Shown here piece by piece: positions 56,580-64,000 of a DNA stretch of 64,000 nucleotides. Position 1 is the first letter of the stretch. Every line of letters begins with the position of its first letter. The stretch is taken from the NCBI GenBank assembly GCA_032871835.1, contig CM065298.1:14947096-15011095 (forward strand). Direction: 5' to 3'. The notes below the pieces were generated by a model that worked only from the letters and a program-made list of their open reading frames with translations, was not told the origin of the DNA and searched no databases. The position numbers and the translations under genes are program-made. This DNA is from Dipteronia dyeriana (Eukaryota; Streptophyta; Magnoliopsida; Sapindales; Sapindaceae).

Positions 56580-57853
56580 AAGGAGAACATCGATTATGAT
56601 CAGTTTCTGAAGGTCCAAAAGAATAAATGGACTCAAGAAGCATTAATCAACGTTGGGTGTCAGTTGAAGTACATAAGCAATATAGAGGACATACTATGCA
56701 AGAAGGGGAAGCATGCTGATTTTATGGCGAGTTGTTTCAAGCAATTCGGCCAGTTCCCTACAAATTGGTTGTTCTCTACTCAGATCGTACACAGCTTATT
56801 GTTGAGGGAAATTCAGATAGATGGTGCATCTGAGAATGAGTTGTGGTTTTCGGTTGGTGGGAAGAAGGTAAGATTTGGATAAAGAGAATTTTGTTTGGTG
56901 ACCGGCCTACGGTTTGGGAAAATCTTTGAAATTATTAACACTCCTTATGTGGCGAATGAAAACGGCATCCACAAAAGATATTGACCTGAAGAAGAAGCCG
57001 AAGATTTAAAGTTGTCCACTGTTTATGATCGATTTGTAGCAGGCAACTTCTTGGAGGCCGATGATTCGTTGAAGATGGCACTGTTCTTGATAGCAAACAA
57101 TGTATTGTTTGGTCAACCATTTGATAAAAAAGTCACCCCTTGGCTTTTTAATTTGGTTGATGATTTGGAGGCATTCAATGGTTTAGCATGGGGACACTAT
57201 GTGTTCAAGATGACGCTGCATTACTTGAGGCATGATTTTAGGTCAAGAAACTCAAAGAAAGGGTATGGCAAGGTCAGGTACCGGTTATACGGTTTCCCAT
57301 GGGCTGTTGAGGTTAGTTCCTATAGTTATTCTATTATTTCTGTCTCTATACCTTTAAAAAGTTTAAATTAATTATATGTAACAAAATTAGGAACATATAA
57401 AGTAATATATATTAATAAATAAAAAGGGAGGCTGCTGCATGCATTAATATATATTAACTATTAAGGTTTCTTTTCAGGTATGGGCGATGGAGGTTGTGGA
57501 CAACTTGCTCGATGGGTTTGGCATGAGATTACAAGACACCCTGCCTAGGATGAGGCGTTGGACGATGCATAAGAAGCCGTACAATTTTATGCAAACGATT
57601 TTAGATCTGGAAGCTAGTATTCGTAGTGAGAATGTGGGTTAGTCGCATACACACTATTTATTTATTAAATTGGTTGCAACATTTTAGACCACTAAATATT
57701 ATCACATTATTACAGGCTGATGTAAAGGAGGTTTTGGAGGCAACAGATGATGAGGCACAAGCAGATTATTGGGTTGGAGTTGACTACAATATGACGGAGG
57801 GTCCACAATATATACTGTTGTATGTAAATTTTACCAAGCATACACGTCATTGA
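56580..57853 (+). pseudogene. DUF1985-type gene remnant, multi-exon
   Basis: After TTTTACAG the first exon reads KENIDYDQFLKVQKNKWTQE, then NVGCQLKYISNIEDILCKKG, HADFMASCFKQFGQFPTNWL and REIQIDGASENELWFSVGGK. After KVRFG a TAA (56881) interrupts the DUF1985 hallmark REFCLVTGLRFGKIFEI. Downstream come DDSLKMALFLIANNVLFGQP and WGHYVFKMTLHYLRHDF to YRLYGFPWAVE. A GT...AG intron (57311-57477) follows, then VWAMEVVDNLLDGFGMRLQD, another intron (57634-57715), and ADVKEVLEATDDEAQADYWV. DUF1985 proteins are plant-specific and often sit next to Ulp1-type protease domains in Mutator-like transposons. The 3' part, including any protease, is cut off by the gypsy element that starts near 57850. Confidence 0.78.
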
Positions 57854-58681
57854 CAGGAAGGAAAAAATAGCCAGGTATATGCTTAGATGGGCATCCGGGA
57901 AATATCCTACAAGGCATCATTAAAGACGAGCAAGCCAGAGTAAGCATATACTGAATAAAGACCTACTCGGGATCAGTTAACAACACTCGGGACTGGTTAA
58001 AACAACGCTTCCACTCGGGCCCATACGGCACTACTCGGGACCATTTGGTATTATTCTTACTCGGGAGTAAATACAACTCGAATAAGAACTTATCATACGG
58101 GTTAAGTCGTTAAATACGCAAAGATATCCGTCATGAAGGAATCCCAAATAATGGACCTTTAAGTTAGAAGAGTCCCCCAATCAGGAAACAACTTGATTTC
58201 TTTTCGAAGACTACATGTTTATAAGGAAACAAGTCAAATTGAACTACACTACTAGAATCCCACTCAATTTCCATAAGAGACTCCGAAACAGGAAAGAAGA
58301 CAAATCAACCTCAAGCAAACAACCAAATCATAATTAAATACAAAAATCTTGTATTACTTGTAAGAAGCAGATTAGGGTTCTATAAGCATATAAATAGACC
58401 AACAATCTGGTTCGAAAAAAGATAGGCAATATAGCATACAATAATCACAAATAATACAGAGAGAAAAAGGGAGATCGAGAGCTTGTAAAAACATCTTATT
58501 CTCTTAGTGGATTTTGGCTTGGTTGATCTTTCAACCACCCGTAGATGTTTCTCCGACCATCAGAGTTTTACCACGTAAAACTTGTCTTTATTACTCTCTC
58601 TGCATCTCTTTCTCTTTGAATCAATAGCCAAAATCCAGTCCTTGTTGGCTTTTCTGGCATAATCAAGAAAATGACATCAAC
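57851..58681 (+). repeat. 5' LTR of the Tat-lineage gypsy
   Basis: About 830 bp, with a TATA box CATATAAATAGACC at about 58388 and ending ACATCAACA. The 3' LTR is outside the window, so the left border cannot be confirmed. Confidence 0.65.
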
Positions 58682-58730
58682 AATTGGCGCTAGAAGGAGG
58701 GGGTTGAACCTTCAAACTTTTTAGAAAGCA

Positions 58731-60188
58731 ATGGCTGGAAGCAGAAGTAGTTCAGGGAATGGCCAAAGATCACCAGGCGATTTCCATACTGGCAATATGT
58801 CACAAAATCCTGCAGCAAACACAGAAAACCAACCTGCGCACCTGGCAGGGATCCAGGAAGTTCTTCCAACCAGCAGAGATCTTATGCTGCGTTTCCAAGA
58901 GGCCCTGCAGCAATTGGTGACGGACGCAGCAAAGGAAGGGATTGACCTACTGGCCGCAGGAGCGCATACTCCCAATCCTCCACCCGCGAGGCTCCGTTCA
59001 ATGGTGGTAGGACCAGGAATAACTATGCCAGAAACCAGAAGGAACTCTTCCCCAATCAATACGGTTGGATAGAAAACACTAGAGGAGGAGAATCACCAAA
59101 AGCTGGATCGCAATCAAACAGTACGTGCCAGACATCGTAAATACGATCGGCGCAGAGGACGATCATCATCAGAAGACAGTGATCAACACCATCGTAAACG
59201 TCATCATGGAGTCACACGAGGGTTCCGGCATCAGAGTGAAGAATCTAAGGAAAGAATGACAGTCACCCAACGGTTCAACCGTCAAGGAAGTCCGGTAGGG
59301 GACAGAGATATTACAATCCAGAGCCTAACTCGAGAAGTAGAGAATAATAGGGGACAGATGGAGGTCCTTGTCAGACGTTACGGTTGCAACGATCTATCCG
59401 ACGATGACTCCGACAGTCCATTTACCAGGGACATTTTACGGACCTCTTTCCCAGAAAGATTCAGGATGCCGCATGTGGAACAATTTAAAAAAGATACAGA
59501 TCCAAAGGAGCACGTTAGACGCTATAAAAGTGCCATGTCTCAATATGCCCGCAGTGACCCCCTGTTGTGTCTCAACTTTCCACAAAAAATTGGGGACACA
59601 GGCTCAAGATGGTTCGGAAGACTACCCCCGGCAAGCATCGGAAATTTCAGCGAGTTGAACAAGAGCTTCTCAAGGCAATTCCTGAGCAACGTTCACAGAA
59701 AGAAGTCGGTGGCCTACCTCTCTAAAATAAAACAGGGGAAGGACGAGTCATTAAGAATATACTTGGGCCGGTTTGGCCAAGCAGTATCAGAGATTGGCAG
59801 GGCTAATGAAGAAGCCATTGATGATGCCTTCACCAATAACTTGCAGAACGGTCGATTATCCTTCGATTTGAGAAGAGCACGGTTGACAAGGTATGCCGAC
59901 ATGATGGATATGGCAGGAGAATACGCTCTGGCTGAGGAAGAAGAGTTAGCTACAGGAGGAAGCTATATGAATGGAGGAAAGCCCGAACAGAGGAATACCG
60001 AATCCAAGGGGCAGAATCAAAAAGAAAAACAAAAAGAGAACAACAAGGAGAAAAATAAGAATAGGGGTAATGGGCGCAACGCCGAACGGTCCACAGAGAA
60101 ATACCGCGGTAGATATACCAATTACACCCCTCTTCGGAAGAAACAAGAAGAAATTCTAGCCATCCTGGAAGAAAAGAATATGGTATAA
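58731..60188 (+). pseudogene. Tat gypsy Gag
   Basis: Starts MAGSRSSSGNGQRSPGDFHT about 50 bp after the primer-binding region. A TAG (59070-59072) cuts it and the frame changes to RARHRKYDRRRGRSSSEDSD. The main frame (59256-60188) holds the capsid: SFPERFRMPHVEQFKKDTDP, HVRRYKSAMSQYARSDPLLC, then FSRQFLSNVHRKKSVAYLSK and IKQGKDESLRIYLGRFGQAV. A basic K/N/E-rich tail follows (about 60010-60100). Gag forms the virus-like particle in the cytoplasm. Confidence 0.87.
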
Positions 60189-60199
60189 GAACCGCGGCG

Positions 60200-60600
60200 A
60201 CAATCACAGTTCGCACGGAGAGATACAACCAAGTATTGCAGGTTTCATAAAGAGACCGGGCATGAAACTTCGAAGTGTTTTCAGCTCAGAGATTACATAG
60301 AAACCCTTATTCGGGAAGGGCACCTGCGGGATGTAATCTTAAAAAAAGATGAGAGATCGAAAGTCAAGAAAGCCAAGGCTGAACACAACCCTTGTCAAAA
60401 CCGAAGAGCCAGCCCCGAAGCCAATCAAGTAATACATACAATCTTTAGAGGACCTTCTACTGGGAGGAGCAACCGAGAACAGACTCAGGAAGTCCGAGAA
60501 GCAGTAGAAGCCAAGAATAACTTCGACGTGAATTCGGTTGAACCAGACCCGAAGAGGGTAAGGAAGGATGGGACCCGATAGTCTTCACAGAGGCAGATTC
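60200..60600 (+). pseudogene. Tat gypsy zinc-finger region after Gag
   Basis: YCRFHKETGHETSKCFQLRD then YIETLIREGHLRDVI is the CX2-3HX4HX4C finger typical of Tat elements. It is followed by QVIHTIFRGPST, the family spacer. The finger lies beyond the TAA at 60186, so read-through or ancestral continuity is implied. Confidence 0.8.
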
Positions 60601-60631
60601 CCACGGCGTCGATGTTTGACCTAATGACGCT

Positions 60632-61021
60632 TTGGTTATAAGCGCCCGGATTGGCCATAAGGAAGTCCGGAGAATTTTAATAGATAATGGAAGTTCAGCA
60701 GACATCTTAAGCGTGGCCGTATACGACCAGCTAAGATTGGATCGAAAAGATTTACAGCCTTTCCATACTCCATTAAGAGGATTTGGGGGAATAGAGGTTA
60801 GGTCACTCGGGACGGCCAAATTACCTGTGAAGATCGGAACGGCACCATGCCAGAGGACTGTCCTGCTCGACTTCGTGGTAGTTGATTTGGATAATTGGCC
60901 GTATAATGCGTTATTGGGTCGGCCATTCCTGAATAAAACAAGAGCCGTGACGGCCACTTACGCATTAATGATCAAGTTCCCAACAGAACAAGGGGTTGGG
61001 ATAGTCAAGGGATCCCAATAG
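60632..61021 (+). pseudogene. Tat gypsy aspartic protease
   Basis: The site ILIDNGSSADILSVAVYDQL carries D-N-G-S-S, where active retroviral-type proteases have D-S/T-G. D-G/N-G-S-S is the common Tat form. The second conserved strand ALLGRPFLNKTRAVTATYAL is present. The frame ends with a TAG at 61019-61021 before the reverse transcriptase part. Confidence 0.83.
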
Positions 61022-62142
61022 ATGGCCCGAAGAGCAAACCTGTCTGTATACAGAGACAAGCATGATGCCGAACAAGTGTGCACCATAATGCAGCCAAATG
61101 AGTGTGAAGAATCCTTGTCATTCGAACTAGATCCAAGGGAGGGCTCAAATGAATACAAGACAGAAGTGGTCGAAATACTACTCGAAGAAGACAAACCGGA
61201 CAGGAAAGTCAAGATCGGGGCCAACTTGGAAGAAAAAATCAAGCGAGAATTGACCAATTTGCTCAGAGAATACAAAGATGTATTCGCCTGGAGTCACGAA
61301 GATATGATCAGAATAGATGCCCGAATAATATCCCACCACCTCGCAGTTACCCCGAATGCCAAACCGGTAGTACAAAAGAGAAGATCGTTCAATCCTGAAA
61401 GAAGTCAAGCAATCAAACAAGAGGTGGAAAAGCTACTAGCGACGGGATCAATCAGAGAAGTCATCTACCCCCAATGGGTTGCCAACGTAGTTCTCGTCCA
61501 GAATAACGGATCTAAACAAGGCATGTCCAAAGGACAGCTTCCCACTCCCAAGAATAGATCAGCTGGTGGATGCCACGGCAGGTCATGAATTGCTCAGCTT
61601 CATGGATGCTTACTCGGGATACAATCAGATCCGGATGAACAAAGCTGATGAAGAAAAAAATAGCTTTCACAACGGATCAGGGTTTATATTGCTCCACAGT
61701 AATGCCCTTCGGTTTAAAAAATGCAGGAGCCCTTTACCAAAGGTTGGTCAAAAAGATCTTCACTCGGCAAATAGGAAGTAACATGGAAGTGTACATTGAT
61801 GACATGTTGACTAAAAGCGTCTTAGCATATGACCATGCCCGCGACCTCAGAGAGACATTTGATGTATTAAGAAGATATCAGATGAAATTAAACCCAAGCA
61901 AATGTTTATTCGGAGTCCACTAGGGAAGATTCTTGGGTTTTCAAGTCCATCAAAGAGGAATCGAAGTTAATCCAGAGAAGATCCAGGCTTTGCAACAAAT
62001 GACTTCACCTAAAACATTGAAAGAGGTACAACGCTTAACAGGGTGTTTAGCCTCCTTGGGAAGATTCATCTCAAAGGCTACAGACAGATGCGCGCCTTTC
62101 TTCAAAGTAATCAAAAAAGGGAAAGACCTTGGGGTGGAATAA
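61022..62142 (+). pseudogene. Tat gypsy reverse transcriptase
   Basis: The frame starts with a linker, then EYKDVFAWSHEDMIRIDARI and SHHLAVTPNAKPVVQKRRSF up to WVANVVLVQNNG. About 10 codons expected after VQ (the KWRMCVDFT-like block) are missing and the frame shifts at about 61505. It resumes as DLNKACPKDSFPLPRIDQLV, then FMDAYSGYNQI (motif A Asp). Another shift near 61650 gives MPFGLKNAGALYQRLVKKIF and MEVYIDDMLTKS (motif C). A TAG at 61921 precedes RFLGFQVHQRGIEVNPEKIQ. Catalytic Asp residues are retained, but at least two shifts and stops break it. Confidence 0.88.
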
Positions 62143-62600
62143 AGAGTGCGAGCAGGCATTCTTAAAAATAAAAGAATACTTGGGGCAAGCTCCCATCCTC
62201 TCAAAACCACAAAAAGGGGAAATACTTCAACTGTATCTATCAATAACCGAGCTCGCAGTAAGTTCAGTTCTAGTCAGGACAGAAGATGGAGTGCAGAAAC
62301 CAGTGTATTATACAAGCAAGACACTCATACCGGCCGAGACCAGATACTCATAGGCAGAGGAGATAGCCTTAGTATTGGTTTTAGCAGCAAAAAAGCTGAG
62401 ACCATACTTTCAGGCTCATACGATCCAGGTTCTCACCAATTGCCCATTAAGACAAATCTTACAAAAACCAGAGATATCAGGAAGACTTACTAAATGGGCA
62501 ATCGAGTTGAGTGAATTCGATATTCATTATGTCCCCAGAACTTCCCTCAAAGGACAAGCGGTGGCAGACTTCATAGTCAAGTTCACAGAACCGAACCTGG
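62129..62600 (+). pseudogene. Tat gypsy first RNase H (degenerate gypsy type)
   Basis: WNKECEQAFLKIKEYLGQAP, LQLYLSITELAVSSVLVRTE, KPVYYTSKTLIPAETRYS, then, after a TAG at 62351, VLAAKKLRPYFQAHTIQVLT and WAIELSEFDIHYVPRTSLKG. The catalytic Asp of the first strand (YSDAS in the Tekay element above) is absent here (LYLSITE). That degeneration is known for Tat elements, which acquired a second RNase H. Confidence 0.83.
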
Positions 62601-63105
62601 AAGCAAAAAGATTGTTGGATAAAAATTTCCCATGGAAATTATATGTTGATGGTTCTTCAAACACTCATGGCAGCTGGGCAGGGATCGTAGTTTGCACCCT
62701 TGAAGGAGATGATGTTGAATGTGCCATGAGATTTGATTTCAAAGCAACCAATAATCAGGCCGAATACGAGCCATTGTTAGCCGGACTCAGAGTCTGCATA
62801 GCTTTTGGGGCAGATGAAGTGGAGATATTCAGCGATTCACAGGTAGTTGTCAACCAGGTTATGGATGAATACCAGGCTAAATATGAAGGAATGGTCGCCT
62901 ACCGTGACATCGTAAAATAGCTCCTCCAAAAATTTAAAGAATACAAGATCGTTCAGATCCCCAGAGAAGAAAATGAAAAGGCAGACACTTTATCTAAATT
63001 AGCATCAGCAACAACCTCAATCAGACCAAAAACCATTCCAGTTGCACACCTCCTTAAACCGAGTACGGCTGAACTTAAGCATTTGGAAATTTCAGAAATT
63101 TGAAC
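62600..63105 (+). pseudogene. Tat gypsy second (archaeal-type) RNase H
   Basis: WKLYVDGSSNTHGSWAGIVV (Asp), NNQAEYEPLLAGLRVC (Glu), EIFSDSQVVVNQVMDE (Asp) and, after a TAG at 62918, REENEKADTLSKLASA (Asp). All four catalytic positions D-E-D-D are visible. It lies between the first RNase H and the integrase. The frame shares its ORF with the end of the first RNase H (62375-62920). Confidence 0.87.
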
Positions 63106-63121
63106 ACCGTAAGACTGTTGG

Positions 63122-64000
63122 ATGGTCCAGCTGAGAAGGTTCCTGAAAGAAGGCATACTCCCAGAAGATCCGGTATTAGCAAAGCGCATCAGGTATCGGT
63201 CGACTAGGTACACCATGATCGGAGGAGAATTATACAGAAGAGGGTTTTCTCGAGCTCTCCAGAGATGTATACATGAAGAAGATGCACATCGAGTACTTCA
63301 AGAGATCCACGGAGGAGTTTGCCGGAACAACACTGTGGGTAGGAGTCTGACGCATAAGGTACTCAGGTAAGGCTATTATTGGCCTACACTTTTCTTAGAT
63401 GCACAACAATGGTCGAAAAGTTGCAATACATGTCAAGGAATTGCCAACGATATCCGACAACCCCCAGAAAAGCTCAGAAATCTCACTTCCCCGTGGTCAT
63501 TCACCATGTGGGGCCTAGACCTGATCGGGCCAATGCCAGCTGGAACAGGGGGTGGAGCGAAGCACTCCATAGTAGCTGTCGATTATTTCACAAAAAGGGC
63601 CGAAGCTGAAGCGTTGGTGCATAACACGGAAGCCAACACCATAAATTTTGTAAAGAAAAACATAATTTACAGGTTTGGAATTCCGGACACTATAATCACC
63701 GACAATGGCACTCAGTTTGATAACCAAAGGTTCAGACAATTGTGCGAGAAGTATCATATTGCTAACTACTATACAACACCAGCTCATCCACAAACAAACG
63801 GGCAAGTAGAAGCAGTAAATAAAATTATCAAGCACACTATCAAAGAAAAATTAGATGACAAAAAAGGAAGCTGGGTTGAAAAGCTTCCTAAAGTATTGTG
63901 GGCATATAGGACGACAGCAAAGACTTCAACAGGAGAAACTCCGTTCAACCTAGCATTCAGAACAGAAGCTGTCATCCCCATAGAAACATCGTATGCGTCC
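63122..64000 (+). pseudogene. Tat gypsy integrase (partial, runs off the window)
   Basis: MVQLRRFLKEGILPEDPVLA and YTMIGGELYRRGFSRALQRC with HEEDAHRVLQEIHGG (zinc-binding H residues), then a shift, YWPTLFLDAQQWSKSCNTCQ (C-C), and the core: MWGLDLIGPMPAGTGGGAKH (Asp), IPDTIITDNGTQFDNQRFRQ (Asp), HPQTNGQVEAVNKIIKHTIK (Glu). All three catalytic residues are present, with stops between the zinc-binding part and the core (63368 region). The protein continues past 64000. Confidence 0.88.

Larger units (their letters stand above)
57851..64000 (+). mobile_element. Ty3/gypsy Tat-lineage retrotransposon (runs off the window)
   Basis: A 5' LTR ending GACATCAACA at 58681 is followed by the primer-binding region ATTGGCGCTAGAAGGAGG, a variant of the TTGGCGCC type common in Tat elements. 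Domain order is Gag, zinc finger, protease, reverse transcriptase, RNase H, a second (archaeal-type) RNase H, integrase. The second RNase H is the mark of the Tat lineage. Frameshifts and stops are present in most domains. The exact LTR start is uncertain (TGACAGG at 57851 or TGGGCATCC at 57888). Confidence 0.88.

Noticed and set aside
58721..59059. 112-residue minus-strand frame
   Set aside because: Shadow of the Tat Gag start on the plus strand.

Overview
This is plant nuclear DNA, most likely from a eudicot. It is AT-rich, has split coding remnants with GT/AG introns, plant-type snRNA promoters (an upstream sequence element about four helical turns from a TATA box), and LTR retrotransposons primed by initiator-Met tRNA. 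I found no intact ordinary protein-coding gene. Almost all coding sequence is decayed transposon sequence. The exceptions are a lectin-receptor-kinase fragment and a broken DUF1985-type gene near the right side.

The backbone of the window is a tandem array of spliceosomal U5 and U2 snRNA genes, about 6.5 to 54.8 kb, blown apart by transposons. Four units can be recognised. Unit A has U5 at 6578 and a U2 starting at 7996; a MITE sits in the U2 promoter and a LINE sits inside the U2 RNA body. Unit B keeps only the 3' third of U2 (16133-16202). Unit C has U5 at 30032 and U2 at 31948. Unit D has U5 at 52615 and U2 at 54566. Units C and D carry the same LINE 3' fragment between U5 and U2. Downstream of U2, units A, B and C carry the same Ty1/copia element at the same site. 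After it comes a non-autonomous LTR element (LARD-like, TSD TCAAG); it is complete in B and C and reduced to part of one LTR in A. So one ancestral block (U5, U2, copia, LARD) was duplicated several times. Later insertions are unit-specific: a LINE in A (14166-14681), a solo Ty3/gypsy LTR in B (18290-19827), and the full-length but internally deleted gypsy of the same family in C (40660-47585).

Left of the array (1-6.4 kb) lie AT-rich sequence, the lectin-kinase fragment (about 1261-1563), the 5' part of a different copia element on the minus strand (about 1938-4712), a 22-bp tandem repeat and a MITE with a TA microsatellite. Right of the array, homology stops at a TA microsatellite near 54.85 kb. 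Then come a DUF1985-like exon series with a minisatellite (about 55.0-57.85 kb) and the 5' LTR through integrase of a Tat-lineage Ty3/gypsy element with two RNase H domains (about 57.85-64.0 kb, cut by the window edge).

Functionally, U2 and U5 RNAs are both cores of the spliceosome: U2 pairs with the branch site and U5 loop 1 aligns exons. By sequence inspection unit D carries the best U2 copy, and units A and D carry the best U5 features. Expression of any copy is inferred from promoter and fold features, not shown.
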